Source: Flammula alnicola (taxonomy: Eukaryota > Basidiomycota > Agaricomycetes > Agaricales > Strophariaceae). Taken from it: DNA of 64,000 nt. The notes beneath the pieces are model-generated. The model searched no databases, was not told the DNA's origin, and worked only from the letters and a program-made list of their open reading frames with translations. A program made the position numbers and the translations under genes. The stretch is taken from contig JADNRV010000019.1 of assembly GCA_015499995.1 (NCBI GenBank), positions 1-64,000 on the forward strand. The letters run 5' to 3'. This document shows, one piece after another, positions 45,501 to 57,209 of this stretch (the first letter of the stretch is position 1; every line of letters starts with the position of its first letter).

Positions 45501-48019
45501 TTTTATCCATATGATCTGAAACACCTTCCCACCACTTCCTAATCTCTCTCCTCAACACCTTCTTCTGCTCGTCATCAGAACCTCCTTGGCCCTCCGCTGT
45601 ATTTCCAGAACTCGTGGAAGGCTGACTACACCTCTCCACTCCGCGCATAATCTGCAATCTCGGCACTCTCAATTCAAAAATATCTTCGATCGTCGACAAT
45701 GCAAGCGAGATGTCTGCGGAAGAGGTAGAGAAATGTCGGATAATGTTGAGCCTTGACGAAGGTAATGTTGGCCATACACCTGGAGGTGGTGTCGTGTGTT
45801 CGCAAAGTGGCGGTGTCAAAGTGCATATCGAGGGAGAGTATATCAGGAGTTCAAGAAATTTTGCGAAGGAGAATAGACTAAATGAATTCCAAGGTTATGT
45901 CAGAAATTAAGATCGAAGAAATAATGAAAAGACATACTAAGTCCCGTCGTTCATCTTCGTTCGCGTCGTTTTGGCATCGCAGACTGCACAGCTCTCCCAA
46001 ATCTCTATACCTTCATCCTCAGATTCCGACTCATTTGAAGCTTCCTTCGTCTCCTCCTCTTTCTCCTTGCCCTTCCCTTTCTCCTCAGCAACCCTAATCG
46101 CTATCCGAACTCCATCATGGATAATCCTCTGCTCATGCTGTCCCTGCGAGAATGTACATCCAGATCTATCACATGGCATCGTTCTGCGGGTCGAAAGGTC
46201 GCGAGCCCAATCTCCCAGAATGAAGTCGCCGCCGGGGCGTTGTGAATAATATTGATAAGTTATCCAATGAGGCTTCCCACACGGCGATAAATCCGATTGC
46301 GGAAGGTTGGATGCTGTTGCAGAGGAAGGGGGTATAGGAACAAGAGCAGTGGTAGATGCAGAGGAGCCTTCTTGGTTATTGACATTGGTGTCTATGGAAG
46401 GCGTCAACGAAATTGACGGTGCCGAAGCTGCTGGAGGTGCAGTGGTCTGGGACTTGGTTGAGAATGAAGACGAAGATGAAGGTACGTGTGATGAGCAAAG
46501 CACTGAGATTTCTTGGTGGCGGACAAAACCAAGGATACCCGCCATGCCTCTTCCTTCTGCGTCCTTGCCATCCCATCCAAGAAGACTTGTCAACGCAGCC
46601 CTCTCGTCTCCTTTCAATCGCTTCTTTGAAACGCCTTCTCCGTCGGTCTGACTCGTTCTCGTCTTCTCCTTCTCCGCCAAATCGACTATTAGCTTGGGAA
46701 GAGCTAAAGTGATACCGGCCGAAGTTGACAGGAGACTTCTCGAGTCGTCGATGCGCTTGAGAGCGAAGGAGAATGGCCGATACGCTGACTCTGTAACCAC
46801 CGGAGCCGGATGGGGCGAGGACTTCCAGAGAGACGCATGGCGGTCACCCATAAATGAAAATCGCCGCAGCCGCCCAGCCACGGCCCCACTTAGGCCCTCA
46901 ACAGACCGCCGAGGAATCGCTTCCGCCGGAACATCTGGGGATGAAGGGAAGACCGTCAAATTTAAGGAGAGGCCGTTATGCCCTGCTGGTGGATTGATCG
47001 TCTGCGAGCGTCGGTGGCTGAAATTCCTCTTCAAGAAGAAGTTGGTGAAGCTGGATGGGATAATTGAGTTCCGTAGCGCCTTGCCTCTCGATGTTTCCTT
47101 GATTGGTTCTTTCTCTTGAGATATGTCATCGGAAAATAGACGCGTCGGAGTCGAGGGCGAAGGTACAGGGAATTTGGGCCGTGCAAGTTTGAGGTGGACG
47201 CCTGAGTCTGATAGGAGGCGCTGTTCGAGCATTAAGGAAAGGTAGACGTATACTGCGAGGCGGAGAACCTCACACAGCAAATGGTGCTGCATTGGCGAGT
47301 TTACGCCTTTAAAGGTAAATGTGCCCCCAACTAAGCGCAAGTTATCGTCAACAGCATTGGCTACATAAGATATTAGACAGCGCAAATCCTTGAAAATAAC
47401 TTCGCTTACTTTCCAACCCTTCAAGGCCATAGAGAACGGTCCCATCCAATTCGTCCTGGCCGCGATCCTGCAATGCAAAGCTTCCGGCAGAAAACACGCA
47501 TCCTATGTTGGCAGGCAAAATATCGAAGCCGCTGTCTTCTGTTGGCAATGGTATTTGGCTACCGTGAGGTGATACGCAAAGCAATAGATGGCCAATACGC
47601 TGCTGCCCCTGGGGCACAGCAGGACGAGCAGCGATCGTGCGCAGTTGCTTCAAGGGAGAAACTGGCGCCTCTGGTTTTGCAGGAAGAGGTTTGTCGTCTC
47701 TGGAATGTGTGGTCTCTGCTGTCGCGTCTGATTTCTTTCCATCATCGCGTTGCGTTCGTGGTAGCTGTTTGTGAATCCTCAATTCTCTTCTTCTCTTGAT
47801 ACTCGACAACCAATCACCCTGACTGAATTGCTGACCAAGGGCGTCCAAAGCTTCTTCCAAGACATAGACCCATCCATCGAGTCTGTTCTCGATACCTGGT
47901 TCGTGAATGTCGGTCAAGAAATGCTTAATGAGCCGTGCGCGGTGGTTTTGAGCTTCGACCGAGAGTGTAGGCAAAGGCAAGCTCGTCGGGAGCTCTGGGA
48001 GAGGTTTCTGGTTCGCCAT
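42581..48019 (-). CDS. FAB1: FAB1/PIKfyve-type phosphatidylinositol-3-phosphate 5-kinase, FYVE-less
   Basis: Ten exons (48019-47410, 47360-45938, 45877-45499, 45424-44835, 44781-43534, 43470-43193, 43122-43014, 42964-42903, 42852-42712, 42651-42581) are phase-perfect and encode about 1636 aa. The C-terminal PIP-kinase domain has G-loop GGKS (about 1388), DLKG (about 1483) and IMDYSLLLGID (about 1542-1552). It ends near YTFAKTIEYKAKQGL and PPTEYQERFVSALEGYF. The Cys-rich CHK region is present (YYSQRPGGDFILGDWARDL, TYLFSFAKFLELLIYSP). Only the end of the GroEL-like region is recognisable (VLRLAVYVYLSLMLEQ), and no FYVE zinc finger precedes it. Fab1 makes PI(3,5)P2 on vacuole/endosome membranes; a FYVE-less form would need another way to reach PI3P. 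Upstream exons are possible but none was seen. Confidence 0.9.
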
Positions 48020-49758
48020 CCTCAGCCGGCGTTCACCTAGAGTCCGTTAAGCACTCTAGAACATACAACTTACAAGCTGAAGGAAATCATACGAACGTCA
48101 TGGTGATAACTACCAAGACTGTTCCGGCCCTGGAATCCCCTTTTATAGCTTTCTTCCGTCCGTATTGGCCGTAAATGGCGCATATTGGTGCATATTGGGT
48201 GCATAGGTTCCTGGATGAGCCTTTTCGACAAGAAATAGGAGCTGTAGAGACGTTTTACACTTGGGAAAAGTTTCGCTGGTGGTATAGAGTCCGTATGGAA
48301 CAAATGAAAAAGGATTGGAAGTATGTAGGATCTTTCCAGCTGGCCATCGGTACTGCGTATGTAATCTGGCCTTGTGCGGCATGCCGGCACTGGTCGGCAG
48401 ACTACTCCGCCACTCCGCTCGCTTGGCCGTCGCGTCACGGTACTTCTTCCTTGAACTCAACAAGGTTTGACCAAACCTTTTCAAGTTCCACCCCGGTGAG
48501 TAAAATTCGATGTTTTCACTCCATCAAGCCTTGGGGATCATGAGACTCTGCAGGCTTCTTAGAACATCAGAACCAAGTAAGCGATGTTGAGTTCGGCCAA
48601 TGAACGGTTGGGCTAGTTGTCCCATGTTACACCAGCTGGGATATCCAAGTGCGCGCCCTGGTCGTTTCTTTTGTGCTCAATCATTCCTCAAATTACACCT
48701 AAGGAGATGTATTCGACTGCCATGAACGATACTTCTGCACTCCGATAACCCTGGAGCTTCTTCATATTTTGGGCTGACTCATCTACATTCTCGCCGTGGG
48801 CATCCGACTCTTCGACCGTAACAGCGGCTTTTTTCGTCAGTGGCGTCGATGGTTCGTCTCATGAATCAAAGCAGCGCAAGCTCGACAGGGTATTTACCGT
48901 CGTTTTCTCAGGCCGGAGAAATGATATTCCTACCTTGAATACTTTCGAGCAGTCAAATGACGAGCCGAGAATAACAATCATCAAGAAAGTCACTGGGACA
49001 CGCTCTGGAGTCTGGACTTGGTTGTGCGTAAACTATCTTCCACCAACTCTCTTTCGCAGATTGCATGACGGCATGTGAACGGTGTTTTTGTCCTTCGTTG
49101 ACATCAAATTCTTACCAGACTTCTTGAGCACTCTAGGAGCCCAAGTACTAGTGCCGAATTTAGCCTCCAATGACCATCTTCAAATCATCCACCCCTTCTC
49201 TCTCAAACTTCCCAGAGCAACCTCACAAACCTCGGGCGGGCTTCACAACTGCTATTGGCAGACAAGAGAATCTTCACACATTCTCATTCTAAATCTCCAA
49301 TCTTCGCGATCCAATGGTGAGGCTTGCCCCGCATTCAGGTCGCCCTAAGAAGCTTTCCTAATTGGTCATATTTCTCCACAACCTCCACTGCATCAAAACG
49401 CATTCTCATAATTGACTTCATCTCGAATCTATGGACACCGCCTATCTCTAGGAGTCTGGTCAGCTGCTCTCGGGCTAGTAGCGCCTCTTTCTATATTTCT
49501 CCCATCTCACGCAGTTTTCGAAGCATGAACTCGCCGGCATCCATACTGTTGATCTAATTTGAGCCTTATTAATCTCAGAATGCAGCTACGGATGGACGCC
49601 TTTAGCTACACTCGGTGTTCATTTCCTCCCACTCTTATCATCATCTGACAAGACTATCGGACCTTAATGTCACTGTGCGTCCTTGGTTGGATACCTTCTT
49701 ACTCCTCACGGTATGGTTCATTCCCTCGCATTCAATTGTTAGAGTTGTCCTGGTGAAG
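48020..49758. other. intergenic; possible unidentified minus-strand exons
   Basis: No gene is firmly supported. On the minus strand, frames near 49020-48930 (TPERVPVTFLMIVILGSS, followed by a GTAGGA donor) and about 48850-48680 (KKAAVTVEESDAHGEN, ending SLGVI and a stop) look like exons of one small gene, but start and frame links are unclear. A + strand frame at 48175-48543 is also open. Confidence 0.3.
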
Positions 49759-49767
49759 TATATAAAG
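49759..49767 (+). promoter_or_regulatory. TATA box of the alcohol oxidase gene
   Basis: TATATAAAG about 107 bp upstream of the ATG at 49866. Confidence 0.5.
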
Positions 49768-49865
49768 AGCAAAATAAAGCAAGACACCCTCTCTACAGAA
49801 CTCCCAGCGGTTCTTCTCTCGCATTTTAATAGCCTTGGTCCAAGAAATTACCTATCTAATTTACT

Positions 49866-52800
49866 ATGGGTCACCCTGATGAAGTCGATATCATCGTGTG
49901 TGGCGGTGGTCCCGCAGGTACGTCACCTTCATTTCTTTCATCTAAAGCCATTCATTAATTAATCTTGCATTGACAGGTTGTGTTGTCGCTGGCCGTCTGG
50001 CATATGCCGATCCCAGCTTGAAGGTTATGCTTATCGAAGGTACGGTATTTTTTTTGCGCACTGGGGTACCTACTTACTCGATGTCTAGGCGGTGCCAACA
50101 ACCGCGACGATCCCTGGGTCTATAGGTAAGCGTACTCTATGAGGACGGTATCCGCAACGCTAACAACGTCAAGGCCTGGTATCTTCGTAAAGAATATGCA
50201 ACGCGATGGAATGTAAGCATCCTCATTGACCTCGTCCTCCGTCAAAAATACTGACGGCCTTTCTCAAGCAACGACAAGGCCAAATTCTACACGGACACCA
50301 TGCAATCCCCTCACCTCCGTGGCAGGCAAAGCATCGTCCCGTAAGTTCCATTTGTAAATGGCCAAGGCGTTAGCTTAGTGAATTAAATAAGATGCGCAAA
50401 TATCCTTGGTATGCCGTTCTGTTTCTGAAAGCAAGCATGTTCTAATGTTCTCGTCTACAATGCCAAGGCGGTGGAAGCAGGTAAAAATCTGGTCATTCAT
50501 TAAACTTACCTTGTCTTGATCTCCTATCCTTTAGCATCAACTTCCAGGTTCGCTGTCTTTAAATATACGTCGTGCGACGTCTAGCAGCTCACATGAGAAT
50601 GTTTCAATATTTCTACAGATGTATACTAGGGTATGTGGTCACGTTAACGATCTTGACTCCGTAACTCAGCAACTCCAATCAGCCTTCTGCCTCTGACTGG
50701 GGTTAGACTTCATTGGTGGTTCTGCTGTTGTTTTTTTAACTGACCTGAAATCAAAGATGACTTCAAGACTCCGGGATGGACCACCAAAGGTATGATCAAC
50801 TTCCTTTTCAATAACCTGGAAAGACTAATATGATCCATAGATCTTATTCCTCTCATGAAGAGGGCAAGTTGATTTTCTTCTTTATATAAATCTTATTCTG
50901 ACCCGCTTTCACAACCACAGTTGGAGAACTACCAGAAGCCTTCTAACAGTGACCTGCATGGATATGACGGACCTATCGCCATCAGTAACGGTGGAACCAT
51001 CTCCCCTCTGGCTCAAGACTTTTTGCGGGCTTCAGACGCTGTCGGCATCCCATTCAGCGGTTCGTAACTCTCAAAGTCGTAGATATCAATCCTCTAAACC
51101 AGAAATTTCACAGACGATATCCAGGATCTGGACACTTCGCATGCTTCTGAAATCTGGGCCAAGTACATTAACAGACACACCGGAAGGCGCAGCGATGCCG
51201 CTACTGGTTCGTATATTTCGTACCCTCAGTTCTAAGTGTTGACATGATGTTCGTCTTGCCTCTTTAGCCTACGTCCACAGCGTCATGGATGTCCAACACA
51301 ACTTGTACCTCCGCACCAATTCCCGTGTTTCTCGCGTCATCTTTGAGGGAATAAGGCCGTTGGTGTTGCCTATGTTCCCGCCAAGAACCGTGCCCACGCT
51401 GGGCAGTTTAAGGAGACCATTGTTCGTGCACGCAAGTGCGTCGTCCTCAGCAGTGGCACGCTGGGAACGCCCCAGATTTTGGAGCGCTCTGGCGTAGGCA
51501 GCAAAGCTCACATGGACAAGTTGGGCTTGAACTGCGTCAGCGACCTCCCTGGAGTTGGGTAAGTTCTGGCCAAATATTTACGAAGTCTGGATTGACCCAA
51601 CCTGGTCATTACAGCGAGCAATACCAAGACCACTACACCACATTATCCAGTGAGCTGATCGCACCCTCCTTGGTTTTAACACAGCCATTAATTTTGGCAT
51701 AGTTTTCCGCGTCTCCAACGAGAGCCAGACCTTGGACGATTTCCTCCGTGGTGACAAAGAGGCTCAGAAAGAAGTAAGCATACTTTATTCTCACACTGTC
51801 CAATTTTCTAATCAAGCAACGCAGCTCTTCAACGAATGGGAAGTCAGCCCCGAGAAGGCGAGGCTGTCCTCTAATGCCATTGATGCTGGATTCAAGGTAT
51901 TTGCCAACCTGTTGCTTTTAGCGGAAGAATTGCTTATTGGCTGGTAGATTCGTCCTACTGAGGAGGAATTGAAGGAGATGGGCCCCGAATTTAACGATCT
52001 TTGGGACAAATACTTCAAGGACAAGCCCGACAAGCCTCTCATGTAAGTTTCTCTGTTCATATAATTGACAATGACAACGCTTATTTATCTCAATAGGTTC
52101 AATTCTATTGTTTCCGGAGGTGAATATTCTTCTCCTTACGGTTATGCTTAAAGTTTTCATCATCCCCTTCGCAGCCTATGCCGACCACGCCCTCCTTCCT
52201 CCCGGAAAGTATATCACTATGTAAGCTTTGATTCTTGTCCCTGTTGAGGGTTTTCTGAAACAATGGTATCATAGGTTCCAATATCTCGTAAGTCCTCTCG
52301 GCGAGTATGCTGATGCAGGGTATCATTTAATTGGTGGATTAGGAATATCCGGCTAGCCGTGGCAAGGTGCGTCGTGGGTTTAGCGTCTATACATGATTGG
52401 TTGAGATTAAGATTCCTGTAAAAGATTCATATCAGCTCTCCTGATCCGTATACAGAGCCGATTTTCGACAGTGGCTTCATGAACAACAAGGCAGATTTCG
52501 CACCTATTCGCTGGAGTTACAAGAAAACCCGTGAAGTTGCCAGGAGAATGGACGGTATGGAGATAAATCGAGCCACGCACAACACTCCGTGCTCACGCCT
52601 TGATTTCCCTAGCTTTCCGTGGAGAACTGACTTCGCACCATCCGCACTTCCACCCTGCCTCTCCGGCGGCGGCTCGTGACATCGACATCCGGACTGCGAA
52701 GGAGATGCTTCCTAATGCATTCACCGTTGGAATTCATATGGGTAAGCGGCCCGGGCTCTGATGACTCGAAAGTCTACTAAAACTGAGATCTCATGCAGGT

Positions 52801-53604
52801 ACCTGGCATCGGTAGGTCCATGAGCGCGATAAGAAAGGCTTTCCTGATTATGACGAAATCTAGTCCTGGGGAAACTTATGATGCGAGCAAGGTACATGAA
52901 GATATCAAGTACACCGAGGAAGACGATAAGGCTATCGATGACTGGATTGCAGGTTTGCCAGACAATAATTGGACAAATTTTAGCTTGGCTGAACATGGTG
53001 ATCGTTTCTTTTCTTTCTAGATCACGTTGAGACTACCTGGCACAGTCTTGGTATGGTTTCCGTCGTTGATAAATACAGATATTCACCGCTGACCCTAACT
53101 TGCAGGAACTTGCGGTAACTATCCTAATCTATATGGTGTATAGAACGAGATAACTGATCTTCGCCCACGTTTGCGCTAGCGATGAAACCAAGAGAAGAAG
53201 GCGGTGTCGTGGATGGCCGCCTAAACGTGTTTGGTTAGTTGCACATGGTCTCATTTCACATTGTGGGCGGGCTTATGACGTTGGCTTCTAGGCACGCAGA
53301 ACCTGAAGTGTGTCGACTTGAGTATTTGCCCGGTGCGTATTGTCCTTTTCAGCATAAGCGATAGAGCTGTATTCAATGTATTCAAAAGGATAATCTGGGT
53401 ACGAATACCTACTCGTCTGCTCTGCTCGTTGGCGAGAAGGGTGCAGATTTGATTGCAGAGGAGCTAGGTAAGAATGGGAAATGTGATCGGTCGACACATG
53501 CCATTAACTTCGGATATTAAGGCCTCAAAATCAAGGTTCCTCATGCCCCTGTGCCTCATGCGCCAATTCCAAAGGGTATTCCCGCCACACAGCAAGTCCG
53601 CTGA
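49866..53604 (+). CDS. AOX: alcohol (methanol) oxidase, GMC family, 33 exons, one -1 frameshift
   Basis: The protein reads from MGHPDEVDIIVCGGGPAG (FAD-binding GGGPAG, residues 13-18) to ATQQVR, about 650 aa, the usual size of wood-decay methanol oxidases (AA3_3). Family blocks include GGANNRDDPWVY, ASDWDDFKTPGWT and WHSLGTCAMKP with catalytic His about 560, and NLGTNTYSSALL with Asn about 603. It oxidises methanol, released for example by lignin or pectin demethylation, to formaldehyde and H2O2. There is no C-terminal SKL-type peroxisomal signal. The 33 exons all fit in phase except exon 15 (51268-51558), one base short. The loss lies at GGG 51347-51349 in FEGNKAVG and sends the frame to a stop at 51497. 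Intron 12 has a GC donor (gcaagt at 50864). Exons of 9, 12, 13, 13 and 13 nt occur. Confidence 0.93.
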
Positions 53605-53839
53605 ATTCGTCTGGAAACATAGCCGCGACATTTTGTGAAGAAGCGAAGGGCTACATGTGTGAGGGTCGGTCGAAATGTAATTATAGGCGCATGTGTACCT
53701 TGTATCTTGTTATGCTGTAACATTGTCGTTGAAATATGTACCCTGAATTGAAACGTTCTTTGCTTGTGACGTATTCACGTACATAGATCGAGACGAAAAA
53801 TTGACTTGCATTAGAGTAAGTTGCTTATACACAGGCTAT

Positions 53840-54872
53840 TTACATCTCCCCGCATTCTGGAATGGGAGATGCATCAGTGGAGATATATACGGAGAAAAAA
53901 ACGCGGAACGTACCTGTTATTTTTACAACTAGCTTCGGCCTGTTGTTAGGGCCAGTGGGGACATTCTCAATCTTCCTCAATGTCAACATCCCGTCAACAA
54001 CTTTTCCAAAGACGACATGTTTTCCGTCTAAGAAATCGCATTTGGCGGTCGTAATAAAGAACTATGCGAGAAAACGATCCCCCGTTGAGATTGGGCTGTC
54101 TGCAGGCGGAAATCGCTGAAAACTCACCTGACAGCCATTTGTATTCGGTCCTGAATTGGCCTGGAACAGGTTTTTTTGTAAGTGTCGGGATCTGGAGAGA
54201 AACAAAGATGCCTGCCATTGATAAGAGGCCCGGCCCTGTATGTTTCTCCTGGAAGTTTTCATCCTGCGAACGGCGGTCAACATGTGGGCGTCATGGGTTG
54301 AAGATATTTACCGGAAACTTGTCACCATAAATCGAAAACGACCCCGTCCCATCGCCTTTCAAAAAATCGCCACCTGATGGGTACAGTATTTGAGGGACAT
54401 GTCGCCAGATCGCGGTAAAAGATCGTGCTTGCCTTGACACATAAAATTTGGTACCCTGCATCACTACAATAAGTAGTTAGATTAGAGCGATGGATGCGCG
54501 CCTACACTCTGAAAAGGAATAGTCAGCAAGCAAGGGTATCGATGAATAGATTTCGCCTTCCAGCGTCGCTTACCTGTGAAACGTTGCGCCCTTATACCCT
54601 TGAGGCCGAGAATTCACACTGGAAAGCCGTAAGCACACCTTCTACCCCTATCCACACATGACCAACACACCGGAATTCGCCCGTACACAGCTGTCTGAAA
54701 TTTTCTGCAGTCCTATATCAAATGTCAACTTTGGAATGTGTGGTTTCCGTAGGAGCTAAGACAGGACGAACTTGGGCACGATGTCGCTGAACAACTCCAT
54801 TTTCAGCCTCCCGGCAGGAGTTTCACCGATATTGATGTCCATGAAGACGACTGGACGTGTGGATGAGGACAT
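53840..54872 (-). CDS. PPIH: cyclophilin H-type peptidyl-prolyl isomerase with altered core exon
   Basis: Eight exons (54872-54772, 54712-54671, 54618-54574, 54432-54312, 54263-54216, 54160-54128, 54061-53914, 53856-53840) join in frame to about 184 aa. Blocks: [106 protein letters not shown] and the terminal ECGEM. These are the signatures of CypH, the U4/U6 snRNP cyclophilin. The conserved segment VIxDFMxQ between FHR and GGDF is missing. In its place the only in-frame solution reads [19 protein letters not shown], losing the catalytic Phe/Met/Gln. Intron 5 needs a GC donor (gcaggc at 54215). It may be inactive, decayed or locally mis-sequenced. Confidence 0.8.
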
Positions 54873-56122
54873 TTTGCAAGTTTGTGGTCGTTCCATACTG
54901 CTGGAAAGAAGCACCGCTATCCGAATCAAGCAGAGTCGTTACTTGAAATTTTACGCGCCGCCCCACAATTTCCTTATGGGTATGTATGGGCCGACAAAAG
55001 GTTCCGCTTTCACCTCATGCCGGTAAGAAGATAGATTGTGCTTGACAACGCTGAATGCTGCTGGCCAAAACATGTCAATCGAACCGCTTTCTCGGCCTCA
55101 CACTTAAAAAATATTAGATGGCCGCCACTCGAAACCCGATTGAAGAAAGCGGCGGGAGTTTTTGGGAATATCGGCAAGTTATTCATGTTCATTCTTATCT
55201 ATCCATGCATACTAAAGATTGTATTTCGACTTCCTATGCCTTCACTCTCTTGCGGCATAGCGTCTTCTAGGATTTCTCTGCCAGTCAGTGATAACCGTTC
55301 AAATCCCTGGTCACCGGCTTCACCCTGCGTTCCAAGCTGTTCCAAGTTCCTGCGCCCACAATAACCTATCCAGGTTCAACGTGGTCGACCCAGTGAGGGA
55401 AGCCAGATTTGGACCGGAGACACACCGAGGCCCTTGACAGGCCTAGGTGGGAGGTCGAAATGGTGTGGGTCCTGATTTGAGTCGCCTCGGCGGTTTCTAC
55501 ACCTGTTCGCGAAAACCTTTTGTCACTTGCGTATGTAGTCCCTTTAATTTTTCGTTATTTCACGCGAACTTCGGGTTGTATATAGATCCAAATATGCGCA
55601 TTGCAGTATATTATTAAAAGCTATCGGGGTTCGAGAAGGTTCGGCCAAGGAAACGTCCAAATAATTGCAGAGAATTGACACATTTAACCCAGCGTCCTCG
55701 CGCTTGTCCTGTCCATAGGCAATCCCGATCTCGCAGCCTCTGCGTCTTTTTGTGCGGCGCTCGCATTCGTGTCTCGTCAAAGTCGCATTGTCAGCAATGG
55801 CGTAAAAGCTTTCCGCGGCTCCGGAAATTTCTTATACTGGTCATGAGTTGTTAATTGTCGGACGTCGACTGAGTACTACTATCCCCGTTGGCTTCATTCT
55901 CAGCTTATGATAAATTTTATGAACGTTCATACGAGAAAACTCAGCGGATTTTATGATTGTCTGTGTGGGTGTTCTTCGACACAATGGGTTCAGTATTAGA
56001 GGAGAACGGAGGTTTCAAGCTTAAGATATCTTCCCTTTTCTTTCGTCGCCACTGAGGCAAAAATACACAATCCTTAGTGTGTCCATTAAAACTATCTGGT
56101 GCTTGGAGTTGAGAATTGAGTA

Positions 56123-56170
56123 GGGATAAGGCTTTAAAGGGATAAGGCTTTAAAGGGATAAGGCTTTAAA
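56123..56170. repeat. 16-bp minisatellite, three perfect copies
   Basis: Unit gggataaggctttaaa repeated three times without mismatch. Confidence 0.95.
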
Positions 56171-56473
56171 TCCCTCGGTTCCGATCGGCCATTTTCGGGA
56201 TATACCCTTGCATCCCCGGACCACGGCGACGGTATCATCTTAATAAAACCCTGAACATTATCGAGCTCGATTGAAGGTAACTATACTTTGTCGAAGCAAT
56301 GCCAATGGTGCCCAAATAGAAGGATATCAAAAACTGTCTGACCTATACTTCCTTATGATCAACAACTTGTCAATAGCAAGCACATTACGGTGGCGTTTAT
56401 TAACGGAAAAGAAGAAAAAATTCAAGCAATTGAGGAGAAAGAGATAAGCAGATTTGAGCGTTGAGTCTATTCA

Positions 56474-56509
56474 ACGCTCTCTTAGTAAAGGACGCTCTCT
56501 TAGTAAAGG
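56474..56509. repeat. 18-bp direct repeat, two perfect copies
   Basis: Unit acgctctcttagtaaagg occurs twice, head to tail. Confidence 0.95.
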
Positions 56510-57124
56510 GCTTATCGGGCTATCCCATGCCCACACATGATCGTGGGTGTACACATTTTCGTGGGGGTGTGGGCATACCGTGCACATCCACAGTACATGC
56601 CAACACTGGTAAAGGCCAGTCTGAACAAGGCTACATTCCGTTAGCGCTGGACTTCATGCAGGGGATAAGCATTACGTTACACGCGCGTTCAGCACCTTGA
56701 TGGAGATCCGTCCTTTTCCATCGGATGCAGGTATGTATTGCGACCGGATCTCAGGGTCCGAAGTATTGTTCAGGGCATCGCGACACAATCACATCCTCTT
56801 TTTTACGAAGCCCTCTGGTTTTGAAATTTGTTGCAACCATTCGCTCGCCGGGGTTATATCAGTTTATATCTCCTCCATCTGATTTCTTGGGTCAATTTCA
56901 CCAAAACTCCTCTAGCGTCATTGTTATCCTCTATCCTCGTGCACCCACCGCTTCAAATCTCCTCCACCAGGAGATATGATAGGCGGGGGTCGTGTTCTCT
57001 CGATCCATTATCTTTTTTAACACACGCGCGTGCTGTTTATGTACACTGACTGGGGGCCAACGTTTTAAATTTTAATGTCTTCGTGTCCAGGGATGTATTT
57101 TCCCCATATCCACGCGAATTCCCC

Positions 57125-57132
57125 TATATAAA
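57125..57132 (+). promoter_or_regulatory. TATA box of the sesquiterpene synthase gene
   Basis: TATATAAA 85 bp upstream of the ATG at 57210. Confidence 0.5.
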
Positions 57133-57209
57133 GCTCGACCACCCGTCGGTTATACGCAACCCCCCGAATTTTACCTTCTACACATTATCTCGGGCGGATT
57201 TCATCGACC

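Larger units (their letters stand above)
54873..57124. other. long intergenic region with small tandem repeats, no gene seen
   Basis: About 2.2 kb between the divergent PPIH and terpene synthase genes. Short open frames (55038-55364, 55544-55780, 56725-56979) have no support. It contains the two minisatellites at 56123 and 56474. Confidence 0.5.

Noticed and set aside
48175..48543. 122-codon plus-strand frame upstream of the FAB1-like gene
   Set aside because: Overlaps an equally long minus-strand frame and lacks any family feature; not enough to call a gene.
49866..53604. Calling the alcohol oxidase a plain pseudogene
   Set aside because: 33 exons keep perfect phase and conserved residues, with a single base missing at a G run. 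A consensus error is at least as likely.
55270..55330. tRNA-like TTCAAATCC segment
   Set aside because: No matching acceptor, D or anticodon stem could be placed around it.
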